41,029 bases of DNA from Phycisphaerales bacterium (GCA_020831775.1 JAFIFZ010000066.1:1-41029), one strand, 5' to 3'; counted from the first letter of the stretch, positions 1 through 7,221 are shown. The notes: generated by a model not told the origin, from the letters alone. A program made the numbers and translations.

Positions 1-2
1 CT

Positions 3-152
3 GAGATCCTGCGAGTACGGCGACGCCATCCGTGGCTCCTTCCCGACCCCGAGGGTCGAGGCTCGAAGCTACAACAAACATCACCAAGGCGCAACCGGAC
101 ACGCGCCGAACGGCGCTACGAAATCGGTGAGGACGCTCTAGATCCCCACTAG
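3..152 (+). other. possible 3' end of a truncated plus-strand gene
   Basis: An open frame enters from the left edge and stops at a TAG at 150-152. Its last residues are charged and Arg-rich. A second open frame (1-141) has somewhat better third-position GC, so I cannot say which, if either, is coding. If the 3-152 frame is real, its stop overlaps the stop of the convergent minus-strand gene within a CTAG. No family is recognisable in so short a piece. Confidence 0.2.
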
Positions 153-397
153 ATGTTCGGGCCATGGAATCGACGCCCGATACGGGGGAGCCCGCCTGTG
201 GTGTCCTTGCTCTTGCGAAGGAAGAGCAAGAAGCCACAAAGTTCTTCAGCGGTCAAGTCCGATCCTGTCACGAGGTTGAAGTGATCAGCGAAGCGAGTCT
301 TGGCCTCAGGATCGTTGACTAAGCGATCCAGGGGATAGTCGTTGTGGATATAGAGCCGCCGAAGGTCGTCGACATGCTTGCGAGAGAACGGAATCAT
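149..397 (-). CDS. small hypothetical protein, 82 aa
   Basis: An 82-residue soluble protein that I do not recognise. It starts MIPFSRKHVDDL and has a helical centre with the segment DLTAEELCGFLLFLRK, which looks like a small helical domain. It has no signal peptide or membrane segment. I chose the ATG at 397 because an AAGGA Shine-Dalgarno sequence sits 7 nt before it. An upstream in-frame ATG at 433 would add 12 residues but has no ribosome binding site. Base composition is lower in GC than lptB and its neighbours, so it may belong to an accessory patch. Coding status is fairly likely because of the ribosome binding site and sensible composition; function is unknown. Confidence 0.5.
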   Translation of the reverse strand: MIPFSRKHVDDLRRLYIHNDYPLDRLVNDPEAKTRFADHFNLVTGSDLTAEELCGFLLFLRKSKDTTGGLPRIGRRFHGPNI

Positions 398-822
398 GAA
401 TATTCCTTTCAATGATTGTCCCGAATTTGCCATTTTCGAGACGGACCTCCGCCCGGATGTTGCACGATCTGCTGTGCGTGGATGATGCTTTTTGCTTGGT
501 TAGCCTCCCTTCAATCTTTGTGTCGGCCTTGCACTGAAGTCCGGCGTACTTGCAGTGTGTGTGATGTTGTTCCATTGAGTCAGAGTGAATCGCCTGGCGT
601 TATGTCCCATTTCAAGAAGGGTGTCGAGAAGCGGTGGGATTGACTGCGGGCGTGTAGAGAGATGACTTGGTTTGAGCATCCTCACACACTCTTGCCGCGA
701 TCACTGCTGGGTCAAGAGGCGTCGAGCGCAAAATGCCGTAAAAATGATTGGCGTGGAGTTGATTGGATCGAATGGCCTGTCGATAAGCCGGAACGAATGA
801 TTTTGCATAAGGATGGACAAAG

Positions 823-903
823 TTGGCCAAACTGGACAAAGTTTGCCAAAAACACGCCAAATTGGTTGAGCAATTGGCCAAAAAGTGTTGGTTTGAGCCA
901 AAA
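823..903. repeat. cluster of TTGG/CCAA words
   Basis: Within about 80 bp the word GCCAA(A) occurs five times (near 826, 845, 856, 877 and 897). Two of these are the perfect palindrome TTGGCCAA (823-830 and 874-881). The spacing is irregular, roughly 10-20 bp. It could be a multi-site operator for a dimeric regulator, or simple-sequence drift; no adjacent gene clearly uses it. Confidence 0.4.
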
Positions 904-994
904 CTTTTGCCATCGTGATACGACAGCGACGACCCGGACGATGTGCGAGATTAGCAGCGTGTTAGCAATGCCGTGTCGGCCGAGCAGAACTCCT

Positions 995-1110
995 CCGCTC
1001 CTTCAGAGCGGTTGCCTTGGGTGGCTTTCCACCGGGTTGCGCTTCGCCCGATGCTTCGCATCGTGCGGCGCTCCACCCGTGGCAATGATCCGCCGCTCCT
1101 TCGGAGCTGC
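995..1110. repeat. palindromic intergenic element, copy 1
   Basis: It begins with the hairpin CCGCTC-CTTCA-GAGCGG (995-1011). A larger imperfect palindrome follows at about 1029-1082, running from ACCGGGTTGCGCTTCGC through a GATGCTTCGCATC core to CTCCACCCGTGG. It closes with a CGCTCCTTCGGAGC hairpin. Near-identical units occur at 27929-28125 and 30376-30637. It lies just downstream of lptB (minus strand), where it could end or protect the transcript. Confidence 0.75.
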
Positions 1111-1154
1111 CAAATAGCTGTTGACCTGTACTGCGATCGTCGTTCGCGCCGCCC

Positions 1155-1934
1155 TCAGCTCTTGGCCTGGGCTTCTCTGCGTCTGGCTTTGGGGAGGGGC
1201 TCGTCAAATTCGTCGCCTCGGAAGAGTGAGCCGAGGTAGACGCGTTTGACCATGTCGTTGTTGATCAGTTCGCGGGGCGAGCCTTCGGCGAACTTCTTGC
1301 CGCTGTCGATGATGTAGGCGCGGTCGCAGACGCGGAGGGTCTGCTGGACATTGTGGTCGGTGATGAGGAAGGCGATGCCTTCGTCTGCGAGCTGGCGGAT
1401 TTCGGTCTGGAGGTCTTCGACGGCGATGGGGTCGACGCCGCTGAAGGGTTCGTCCATGAGGATGAGGCGCGGGCGGGTGACCAAAGCGCGGGCGATTTCG
1501 AGCTTGCGTCGTTCGCCGCCGGAGCAGGTGCGGGCGGCGTGGGTGGCCTTGTGGGTCAGGCCGAAGCGTTCGAGGAGTTCGTCGGCCCTTTTGCGTCGCT
1601 CGGCCCGGCCCATCGGCAGGGTTTCGAGGATGGCCATCAGGTTGTGGCGGCAGTTGAGGCGTCCGAAGACGGAGGGCTCCTGGCTGAGGTAGCCCATGCC
1701 GAGGCGGGCGCGCTTGTACATCGGCAGGCGGGAGATGTCCTTGGTGTCGAAGGTGACACGTCCGGCGTCGGCGTCGATCATGCCGATGGTCATGCGGAAG
1801 CTGGTGGTCTTGCCGGCGCCGTTGCGTCCGAGGAGGCCGACGATCTCGGCCGCTTCGACATGGAAGGAGACGGAATCGACGACGGTGCGTCCGGCGTAGG
1901 CCTTGCGGAGGTTGTCGGCCTCGAGGAGGGGCAT
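1155..1934 (-). CDS. lptB: LPS export ABC transporter ATP-binding protein LptB
   Basis: This 259-residue ATPase would drive lipopolysaccharide extraction from the inner membrane together with LptF and LptG. It shows Walker A GRNGAGKT (36-43), Q-loop Gln85, signature CSGGE (137-141), Walker B LILMDEP (157-163) and switch His194 in TDHN. The C-terminal VYLGSLF (232-238) matches the YLGxxF tail I know from LptB and separates it from amino-acid transporter ATPases. The frame stays open far upstream, but homology begins at MPLLEADNL. That ATG has no Shine-Dalgarno sequence and instead has TACACT six bases upstream, as in a leaderless gene. Two LptF/LptG-type permeases lie at 34017-39289, not adjacent. 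The C-terminal 20 residues are Lys/Arg-rich. Confidence 0.93.
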   Translation of the reverse strand: MPLLEADNLRKAYAGRTVVDSVSFHVEAAEIVGLLGRNGAGKTTSFRMTIGMIDADAGRVTFDTKDISRLPMYKRARLGMGYLSQEPSVFGRLNCRHNLMAILETLPMGRAERRKRADELLERFGLTHKATHAARTCSGGERRKLEIARALVTRPRLILMDEPFSGVDPIAVEDLQTEIRQLADEGIAFLITDHNVQQTLRVCDRAYIIDSGKKFAEGSPRELINNDMVKRVYLGSLFRGDEFDEPLPKARRREAQAKS

Positions 1935-1940
1935 GGGCGG

Positions 1941-1946
1941 AGTGTA
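1941..1946 (-). promoter_or_regulatory. candidate leaderless -10 box for lptB
   Basis: On the minus strand TACACT lies 6 nt before the lptB ATG, inside CCTACACTCCGCCC-ATG. The surE start has almost the same context. There is no Shine-Dalgarno sequence and no clear -35 hexamer. Confidence 0.45.
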
Positions 1947-1966
1947 GGTCCGGGGCGGGATCGTGC

Positions 1967-1972
1967 TATGCT
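1967..1972 (+). promoter_or_regulatory. candidate leaderless -10 box for the PEGA lipoprotein
   Basis: TATGCT lies 7 nt before the ATG at 1980. It faces the lptB -10 box across a 45-bp gap between the two divergent starts, which would leave almost no room for 5' untranslated leaders on either transcript. Confidence 0.4.
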
Positions 1973-1979
1973 GCGGGCG

Positions 1980-2417
1980 ATGGCGACCATCCGGACAATC
2001 TGCGGCGGAGCGGCCCTCGGCGTCGTGCTCGCGGGGCTTGCCGGGTGCTCGAGCGACCGTCGCATCGTGGTGACGAGCGACCCGCCCGGGGCGCGGGTGT
2101 GGGTGAACGACATCGAGATCGGGACGACGCCGGCGGAGACGAGCTTCAAGTTCTACGGGCGGTACGACATCCGTCTGGAGAAGCCGGGGTACGAGCCGTT
2201 GAGCGAGGGGCGGACGGCGCGGGCGCCGGTGCACGAGTGGCCGGTGATTGATCTGGTGGCGCTGGCGGCGCCCTACCGGTTCAAGGACCGGGTGGCGTGG
2301 CACTTCGAACTCGAGCCCTCGCTGGAGGTGACCCAGGGCGAGGAGGAGTTCCGCGAGGGGGTGCTCGAGCGGGCGCGGGAGACGCGGACGGAGCTTGGGC
2401 CGCGGCCGGGGCGCTGA
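1980..2417 (+). CDS. PEGA-domain lipoprotein
   Basis: A 145-residue exported lipoprotein. The signal peptide ends in the lipobox LAGC, so the mature protein would be lipid-anchored at Cys. A PEGA-type beta domain follows directly: the segment VTSDPPGARVWVND, then a GTTPAE turn and LEKPGYEPL, is the classic PEGA pattern of surface-associated proteins. The rest is charged and ends Arg/Gly-rich. I chose ATG 1980 rather than the in-frame ATG at 1968 because 1968 lies inside the presumed -10 hexamer. It is divergent from lptB across 45 bp. The exact role is unknown; the family is thought to act in envelope or surface-layer assembly. Confidence 0.75.
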   Translation: MATIRTICGGAALGVVLAGLAGCSSDRRIVVTSDPPGARVWVNDIEIGTTPAETSFKFYGRYDIRLEKPGYEPLSEGRTARAPVHEWPVIDLVALAAPYRFKDRVAWHFELEPSLEVTQGEEEFREGVLERARETRTELGPRPGR

Positions 2418-2423
2418 GGCAGG

Positions 2424-2440
2424 CCCGAGAAAAACTCGGG
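2424..2440. other. small hairpin after the lipoprotein gene
   Basis: CCCGAG-AAAAA-CTCGGG forms a perfect 6-bp stem with a five-A loop, starting 7 nt after the lipoprotein stop. No U-tract follows, so it is not a textbook terminator. It may still mark the transcript end or stabilise the 3' end. Confidence 0.45.
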
Positions 2441-2568
2441 ATCCGTGTGCTTGAGCAGGGATCTTGAGGTAGACTTTTGCTGAGGTTTTGGTTTTGATCG
2501 GATCAGCCGTGCCGGTGTCGGCGTGGCTGGTTCGCGTGAACCCCCGAACTTGGCGAGAGGAGCAACCC

Positions 2569-3198
2569 ATGCAGCGCAGAGGCAGAGCTTTGGTGTCGGC
2601 GGTCGGCGCCGCCGGAGTGTTGGCGGCGGCATTCGTGGCGGGTGTGGTGGTGGCGGGCAGCCCCGAGGGCGAGCGGATGGCGCCGCCGGAGGAGATGTCG
2701 CCCGAGCAGATGATGGCGGCGTGGCAGCAGGCAAACGCCAAGGGCGAGCATCACGAGCACCTGAAGGCGTTCATCGGGTCTTTCGACGTGAAGGTGTCGT
2801 TCCAGATGCTGCCCGACACGGAGGTTTACGAGTCTGAGGGGGAGTCTGAGGGGGAGTGGATTCTTGACGGGCGTTTTGTGCGTTCGACGTTCAAGGGCGA
2901 GAGTTTCGGTGTGCCGTTCACGGGGATCTCGATGACGGGGTACGCCAACGCGACGGGGAAGTACCAGACGGTGTGGATGGACTCGATGGGCAACTCGATG
3001 CAGTACATGGAGGGGACATGCCGCGGGGGTCGTGTGTTCACGTACACGGGGACGGAGACGGACCCGATGACGCGTCAGACGCACCAGTACCGCGATGTGT
3101 TGACGGTGCACGGGCACGACCGGCACACCTTCGAGCGGTTCTATGTCGACGGTGAGATGGAGCACCGGGGTCTTTGGATCGAGTACACGCGGAAATAG
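2569..3198 (+). CDS. exported DUF1579-family protein
   Basis: A 209-residue protein with a long hydrophobic N-terminal segment (about residues 9-28), so it is exported or membrane-anchored. A Met/Glu-rich linker with repeated EEMSPEQMM-like acid patches follows. The C-terminal domain has the DUF1579 pattern: HLKAFIGSFDVKV, GEWILDGRFVRSTF, TGYANATGKYQTVWMDSMG and a closing LWIEYTRK. DUF1579 is predicted to be a lipocalin-like beta barrel of unknown ligand. The start at ATG 2569 is set by an AGAGGAG ribosome binding site; an upstream in-frame start would spoil the signal sequence. It has a non-exported paralogue immediately downstream (3310-3795). Confidence 0.75.
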   Translation: MQRRGRALVSAVGAAGVLAAAFVAGVVVAGSPEGERMAPPEEMSPEQMMAAWQQANAKGEHHEHLKAFIGSFDVKVSFQMLPDTEVYESEGESEGEWILDGRFVRSTFKGESFGVPFTGISMTGYANATGKYQTVWMDSMGNSMQYMEGTCRGGRVFTYTGTETDPMTRQTHQYRDVLTVHGHDRHTFERFYVDGEMEHRGLWIEYTRK

Positions 3199-3228
3199 CG
3201 CCGCGAGAGGCTGAACTTGGCGGATGTC

Positions 3229-3270
3229 GCCGCCCGCACGTCTTCTGGACGCGTGGGCGGCGTTTGTGTT
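3229..3270 (+). terminator. hairpin with T-rich tail after the first DUF1579 gene
   Basis: GCCGCCC (3229-3235) pairs with GGGCGGC (3255-3261), the stem can extend imperfectly inward, and GTTTGTGTT follows. This is a plausible intrinsic terminator between the two DUF1579 genes. TTAAGAT at 3269-3275 just downstream could be part of the next promoter. Confidence 0.45.
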
Positions 3271-3309
3271 AAGATCGTGTCAAGAACCCGTGAGCAAGGA
3301 GCGTTCACG

Positions 3310-3795
3310 ATGAGCGACGACAGCTACTCACCCGCACGCACAGAGCATCACGAACGCCTCTCTCCCCTTATCGGGGTGTTCAGGTCGGCCGGGCGGTCTT
3401 GGCGAGGGCCCGGGGCGGAGGCGATGACCAGCAGCGGGACGATGATCAACCGCTGGATCCTCGGCGGGCTGTTCATGGAGCAGGACTACAAGGGGACCTT
3501 CAACGGCGCGGCGTTTGTCGGGCGGGGGTACTGGGGGTTCAACGAGGCGTCGGGGCTGTACGAGAGCGTGTGGATGGACTCGACGGGGGGGCAGATCGCC
3601 CACGACTCGGGCTCATTCCGTGACGGGGCGTGGGAGTTGCGGGGCGAGTCGTTCATGGCCGACGGGACGGCACGGCAGCAGCGTGCGGTGGTGAAGGTGG
3701 TGGACGAGGACCGGCACACGATGGAGCTGTACTTCACGCCGCGGGGGGGCGAGGAGTTTCTGGCGTTGCAGGTGGAGTACCGGCGAGAGGGCTGA
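3310..3795 (+). CDS. cytoplasmic DUF1579-family protein
   Basis: A 161-residue protein with no signal peptide, paralogous to the exported DUF1579 protein upstream. Matching landmarks are HERLSPLIGVFR, NRWILGGLFMEQDYKG, the GYWGFNEASGLYESVWMDS segment and a terminal LALQVEYRREG. The start is fixed by AAGGAG about 8 nt before ATG 3310. The family is expected to fold as a small beta barrel; substrate and reaction are unknown. A terminator-like hairpin separates the two paralogues, so they may be transcribed independently even though they probably arose by tandem duplication. Confidence 0.75.
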   Translation: MSDDSYSPARTEHHERLSPLIGVFRSAGRSWRGPGAEAMTSSGTMINRWILGGLFMEQDYKGTFNGAAFVGRGYWGFNEASGLYESVWMDSTGGQIAHDSGSFRDGAWELRGESFMADGTARQQRAVVKVVDEDRHTMELYFTPRGGEEFLALQVEYRREG

Positions 3796-3815
3796 GGGCG
3801 AGGCGGCCGGGTATG

Positions 3816-3834
3816 ATTGAGACCCGGTCTCAAT
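3816..3834. promoter_or_regulatory. 19-bp palindrome, candidate metal-dependent repressor site
   Basis: ATTGAGACC-C-GGTCTCAAT is a perfect 9-1-9 inverted repeat about 65 bp upstream of the ABC importer. The geometry is that of Fur- and Zur-type boxes, although the sequence differs from the E. coli consensus. It overlaps TATGAT (3812-3817), a possible -10 box, which is a usual repressor layout. The one-base loop and absence of a U-tract argue against a terminator. Confidence 0.5.
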
Positions 3835-3899
3835 ACCGCGTTGAGCTTTGAACCGTTGCGCGGCGGCCTCCGAAGGCCGGGGAAGGAAGCGACCCCGAT

Positions 3900-4847
3900 A
3901 TGCCTTCGAGATGTCTGTTTGTGCTGCTGTTTGCGCTCGTGCTGGCCGGTTGCGGCGAGGACACGGGCGATCGCCCCGCCGACCGCAGCATGATGGTGAC
4001 CGACCGGACCGGACGCGAGGTCGAGGTGCCGGGCAAGCCCGAGCGCATCGCGGCGCTCGCGCCGTTTGCGGTGGAGATGCTGCAGGCGCTCGGTATCGAG
4101 CCCGTGATGCGTGCGTCGGTGCGCGGGGAGACGCCCGAGGCGTGGTCGTCGATCCCCGAGCTTCCGATCAGCCACGGGGCGGGGCCGGAGATGGAGCGGC
4201 TGGTGGCGGCGAGGCCGGACCTTGTGATCCTGCCCGAGCCGTTTGCGCACTTTGCGTCTTCGGTGCGCAGCGCGACGGGGGCGCCGGTGCTGGTGCTGGA
4301 TGTGCGGACGCTGGACGAGGCGCGAGGGATGATGGAGTTGCTGGGGGTGATGACCGGCCGGATGGACCGGGCTGTCGAGCTCGGGCGTGAGCTTGACCGG
4401 CGCGTGGCGGAGGTCGTGGCGGATGTGCCCGGGGACGGATCGGGGGAGGGGCCGGGCGTGTTTGCGCTCTTCGGCACGCCCGATGCGTTTTACGCCTTCC
4501 TGCCCGACAGCTACCTGGGGGATCTCGCCTCGCTGCTGGGGGCGACGCTGGTGACCGAGGGGCTGCCCGAGGACCGGAGTTTCGGCGGCTTTGCGCAGTT
4601 CAGCCTGGAGACCGTGGTCTCGCGCGACCCGGATGCGCTGTTGATCGTGACGCATGGGGGCGTGGCGGAGGGAGTCATCGAGCGTTTGCAGCGCGACCCG
4701 GCGTGGAAAGGTTTGCGTGCGGTGCGCGAGGGGCGCGTCGGCGTGCTGTCTGACGACCTGTTCGTGCTGCGCCCGGGGGCGAGCCCCGCGGAGGCGATGG
4801 GACGGCTGCGCGACGCGTTGTACGCGACGCCGAGCAACGGCGGGTAA
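3900..4847 (+). CDS. substrate-binding lipoprotein of a metal-chelate/cobalamin-type ABC importer
   Basis: A 315-residue lipoprotein of the BtuF/FhuD/FepB cluster that would capture its ligand outside the inner membrane. The signal peptide ends in the lipobox LAGC. The mature start has the family hallmark VTDRTGREVEVPGKPERIAAL, followed by the ARPDLVILPEP strand-loop of the first lobe. A long connecting helix (MMELLGVMTGRMDRAVELG) and a second lobe ending in RLRDAL complete it. AAGGAAG lies 10 nt before the ATG. Permease and ATPase genes follow, so this is a complete importer. Ligand cannot be told from sequence: ferric siderophore, haem or cobalamin are all possible. The upstream palindrome favours iron; no cobalamin riboswitch is visible. 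Confidence 0.85.
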   Translation: MPSRCLFVLLFALVLAGCGEDTGDRPADRSMMVTDRTGREVEVPGKPERIAALAPFAVEMLQALGIEPVMRASVRGETPEAWSSIPELPISHGAGPEMERLVAARPDLVILPEPFAHFASSVRSATGAPVLVLDVRTLDEARGMMELLGVMTGRMDRAVELGRELDRRVAEVVADVPGDGSGEGPGVFALFGTPDAFYAFLPDSYLGDLASLLGATLVTEGLPEDRSFGGFAQFSLETVVSRDPDALLIVTHGGVAEGVIERLQRDPAWKGLRAVREGRVGVLSDDLFVLRPGASPAEAMGRLRDALYATPSNGG

Positions 4848-4858
4848 CGGCGGGTAAC
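4836..4858 (+). repeat. 10-bp tandem duplication spanning a stop codon
   Basis: AACGGCGGGT is repeated twice and followed by AAC. The TAA stop of the binding-protein gene lies across the first junction, so the duplication places an in-phase-looking second TAA just downstream. It is probably a replication slippage product. Confidence 0.6.
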
Positions 4859-4903
4859 TGGGGCGGTGGCGCGTCGGCGGAAGCCGCGCGGAGGGTGCTT
4901 CTC

Positions 4904-5947
4904 TTGACGGTCGTCGCGGCGTCGAACAGTGTTGAGGATGGCGCCGGGCCTCGCGTGCGGCGATCGGTGGTGGTGATTTCCGCCTGCGCCGTGCTGGTCG
5001 TTGTCGGTCTTCTGCTCTCGCTGATTTTCGGTTCGGTGACGCTGCCTTTCGTTGATGTCTGGCGGGCGGTGATTGCGCCGTCTTCGGCTGACGATACGGC
5101 TTCGCAGATCGTGCGGAACCTGCGTCTGCCTCGGGCGCTGGTGGCGGTGTTTGTGGGATTGAACCTTGCGGTGGCGGGGGTGCTGCTGCAGGGGGTGATG
5201 CGGAACCCGCTGGCTGCGCCGAATGTGGTGGGGATTACGGCGGGGGGCGGGCTCGCGGCGACGATCGTGCTGGTGATGGCGCCGGGGATGCCGCAGGCGC
5301 TGGCGCCGGCGGCGTTTGTGGGCGCGACGATCGCGGGGCTGATCGTGTACGGGATCAGCTACACGCCGGGTGTGGGGACGAGCCCGATCCGGATGGTGCT
5401 CGGCGGCGTGGCGGTGACGGCGGTGCTCGGGGCGGTCACGACCTTTCTGATGGTGACCTACAGCGATCGCGTGCAGAGCGTGGTGGCGTGGATGAGCGGC
5501 TCGCTGGCGGGGCGGTCGTGGGGGCATCTGTACACGGTGCTGCCATACTCGGTGGCGGGGCTGATCGGGGCGGCGCTGCTCGCGCGCCGGATGGACATCC
5601 TGCAATTGGGCGACGACAGCGCGGCCTCCCTGGGCGTGCCTGTCGAGCGGACGCGGTTTTTCGGCCTGATCGTCGCGTGTCTGCTTGCGGGCAGCGCGAT
5701 CAGTGTTGCGGGGCTGATCGCGTTCATCGGGCTGGTGGTGCCGCACATTCTCAGGATGCTTGTGGGGGTGCGTCACGCGATGCTGATCCCCGCGGCGGCG
5801 CTGGGCGGGGCGGCGCTCTGTGTGTTCGCGGATCTGGTTGCCCGCACGGCGATGGCGCCGCGCGAGATCCCCGCGGGCGTGCTGACGGCGCTGATCGGCG
5901 GGCCGTACTTCGTGTTCCTTCTTTACAAGACGCGGATGCTCAGGTGA
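4904..5947 (+). CDS. FecCD-family ABC importer permease
   Basis: A 347-residue membrane protein of the BtuC/FecCD family forming the translocation channel of the importer. About nine to ten hydrophobic segments are visible. Family landmarks are RNLRLPRALVAVFVGLNLAVAG, the MRNPLAAPNVVGITAGGG loop, and AGLIAFIGLVVPHILRMLVG, which is the ATPase-coupling region. I prefer the TTG at 4904 because GGAGGG lies 8 nt upstream. A GTG at 4895 is in frame, but that same Shine-Dalgarno sequence would touch it. The stop overlaps the ATPase start by four bases (GTGA), implying translational coupling. Confidence 0.88.
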   Translation: MTVVAASNSVEDGAGPRVRRSVVVISACAVLVVVGLLLSLIFGSVTLPFVDVWRAVIAPSSADDTASQIVRNLRLPRALVAVFVGLNLAVAGVLLQGVMRNPLAAPNVVGITAGGGLAATIVLVMAPGMPQALAPAAFVGATIAGLIVYGISYTPGVGTSPIRMVLGGVAVTAVLGAVTTFLMVTYSDRVQSVVAWMSGSLAGRSWGHLYTVLPYSVAGLIGAALLARRMDILQLGDDSAASLGVPVERTRFFGLIVACLLAGSAISVAGLIAFIGLVVPHILRMLVGVRHAMLIPAAALGGAALCVFADLVARTAMAPREIPAGVLTALIGGPYFVFLLYKTRMLR

Positions 5948-6702
5948 CGCTCGAAGCGCGCGACATCACGGCGGGGTACCGCGACACGCCCGTCTTGCAC
6001 GGGGCGGGCGTGAAGATCGCGCCGGGCGAGCTGGTGGGCATCGTCGGGCCCAACGGGTCTGGCAAGTCGACGCTGCTGCGCGTGATGGCGAGGCTGCACA
6101 AGCCCGAGGGGGGCGCGGTGCTGCTCGACGGCGAGCCGATCTCGAAGCTGGCGAGGCGGGCGATTGCGCGGAAGCTGGCGGTGATGCCGCAGCACCAGCC
6201 GACGCCCGAGGGGCTGACGGTGCGCGAGCTTGTCGCGTTCGGCCGAGCCCCGCACGGTCGCGACCCCGTCGCCGACAAACAAGCGATCGAGCACGCGCTG
6301 CAGCTGGCGGACATGACGCACCTGAGCCACCGACGCCTGACGGCGCTCTCTGGAGGCGAGCGCCAGCGGGCGCGCCTGGCGATGGCGCTGGCGCAGTCGC
6401 CCTCGCTGCTCTTGCTCGACGAGCCGATCGCGGCGCTGGACATCCGCCACCAGCTCGATGTGCTGGCGATGCTGGCGTCGGTGCGCGAGGGGCGCGGGAT
6501 CGGCGTGGGCGTGGTCATCCACGATCTGATGCTGGCGGACCGGTACTGCCCGCGGATCGTGGTGCTGGAGGAGGGGCGAGTGGCCGCCGACGGCCCGGCG
6601 GATGAGGCGTTGAGCCCGGGGCTGGTGCGGCGGGTCTTTGGGGTGGAGAGCCGCAGGCTGAGGGATCCGGAGACGGGGCGGGGTGTGTTGGTGTGCGGGT
6701 AG
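5944..6702 (+). CDS. FecE/BtuD-type ABC importer ATPase
   Basis: A 252-residue ATPase that powers the importer. It has Walker A GPNGSGKS (35-42), Q-loop Gln83 in MPQHQ, signature LSGGE (135-139), Walker B LLLLDEP (155-161), a D-loop AALD and switch His193 in VVIHDL. QTP-like spacing and the LARRAIARKLAVMPQ stretch are typical of iron-siderophore/cobalamin ATPases. It starts at GTG 5944, overlapping the permease stop; homology begins immediately after. It is the last gene of the three-gene operon. The long upstream extension of this reading frame inside the permease gene is not coding. Confidence 0.9.
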   Translation: MTLEARDITAGYRDTPVLHGAGVKIAPGELVGIVGPNGSGKSTLLRVMARLHKPEGGAVLLDGEPISKLARRAIARKLAVMPQHQPTPEGLTVRELVAFGRAPHGRDPVADKQAIEHALQLADMTHLSHRRLTALSGGERQRARLAMALAQSPSLLLLDEPIAALDIRHQLDVLAMLASVREGRGIGVGVVIHDLMLADRYCPRIVVLEEGRVAADGPADEALSPGLVRRVFGVESRRLRDPETGRGVLVCG

Positions 6703-6734
6703 GCGAGAATCGACAAAATTTTTTCCGAAAGTGC

Positions 6735-6763
6735 TTGCGTCCGGAAACCGAAGCCGGTAGGTT
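6735..6763 (+). promoter_or_regulatory. weak candidate promoter before the Cys-rich gene
   Basis: TTGCGT (6735-6740) and TAGGTT (6758-6763) are separated by 17 bp in the 190-bp gap between the importer operon and the next gene. The match is only moderate. Confidence 0.3.
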
Positions 6764-6894
6764 GAGATCTGGCCTTGGACAGGCCGTTCCGAATATGGAT
6801 TTGTGCCCCGCTAGGTATGCGGGCAGAGGATTGAGCTCGTGTCATGGCCGTCTGGAATGGTTCTTGGCGGTCTCAGGAGCCAGAAAGGAACGCA

Positions 6895-7221
6895 ATGCAG
6901 TACATCAAGCGGAGTGGTCAGAAGATGCTCGATGGGTCCATCGTAGTCGCGGCGATCGTCGTAATGGCGCTCGGAGCTGCGGCGTTGGCCTCGGGAGGCA
7001 TCCACAGTCCCGGTTGGCAGTGGGGGCAGCAGAACTGCAATCCAAATGTTCCGGAGCACGGTGTCAACACTTTTGCTCAATGCCTGAGTTGCTGCAACAA
7101 CATGACCTATGACCCCGATCCGAAAATCAACGAGGATGTGGAAATACCCCAGTGCTATGGGTATTGCTGCGTAGCGTTCGCATCGACCGGCCCTCATCCT
7201 GAGTGTGAAACGGAGGATTAG
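6895..7221 (+). CDS. small Cys-rich exported protein
   Basis: A 108-residue protein I do not recognise. After a short basic start, residues about 12-32 form one hydrophobic segment (IVVAAIVVMALGAAALA), a signal peptide or anchor. The exported part of about 75 residues carries nine cysteines, clustered as CLSCC, CYGYCC and isolated Cys near each end, which suggests disulfide bonds or a metal site. ATG 6895 is chosen over an upstream ATG because AAAGGAA sits 5 nt before it. It heads a same-strand group with two coupled exported proteins and a pseudopilin. Composition is less GC-rich than the importer genes, consistent with an accessory locus. Confidence 0.6.
   Translation: MQYIKRSGQKMLDGSIVVAAIVVMALGAAALASGGIHSPGWQWGQQNCNPNVPEHGVNTFAQCLSCCNNMTYDPDPKINEDVEIPQCYGYCCVAFASTGPHPECETED

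Larger units (their letters stand above)
398..1154. other. gene-poor stretch
   Basis: I see no convincing gene here. The frames that stay open are Trp-, Cys- or Arg-rich and have no ribosome binding sites. The left half is moderate in GC and could be remnant coding DNA. The right half holds a cluster of TTGG/CCAA words (823-903) and a palindromic repeat (995-1110), both listed separately. Confidence 0.5.

Noticed and set aside
1-120. tRNA or tmRNA 3' part at the left edge
   Set aside because: A GGTCGAGGCTCGAAG-like stretch recalls a T-arm, but no acceptor stem or CCA-type end could be folded.
811-906. A short coiled-coil-like frame (WTKLAKLDKVCQKHAKLVEQ...)
   Set aside because: A stop lies directly upstream (808-810), there is no ATG or ribosome binding site, and the apparent heptads follow from the GCCAAA words themselves.
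662-1117. A 151-codon plus-strand frame
   Set aside because: Its Trp-rich middle and its C-terminus, which is encoded by the palindromic element, do not look like a protein, and no ribosome binding site precedes it.
1935-2741. Long upstream extension of the lptB frame
   Set aside because: It is antisense to the PEGA and DUF1579 genes and Pro/Arg-rich. LptB homology begins at the ATG at 1934.
3796-3899. Cobalamin riboswitch upstream of the ABC importer
   Set aside because: The leader is only about 100 nt and I could not find the B12 box or the conserved core helices.
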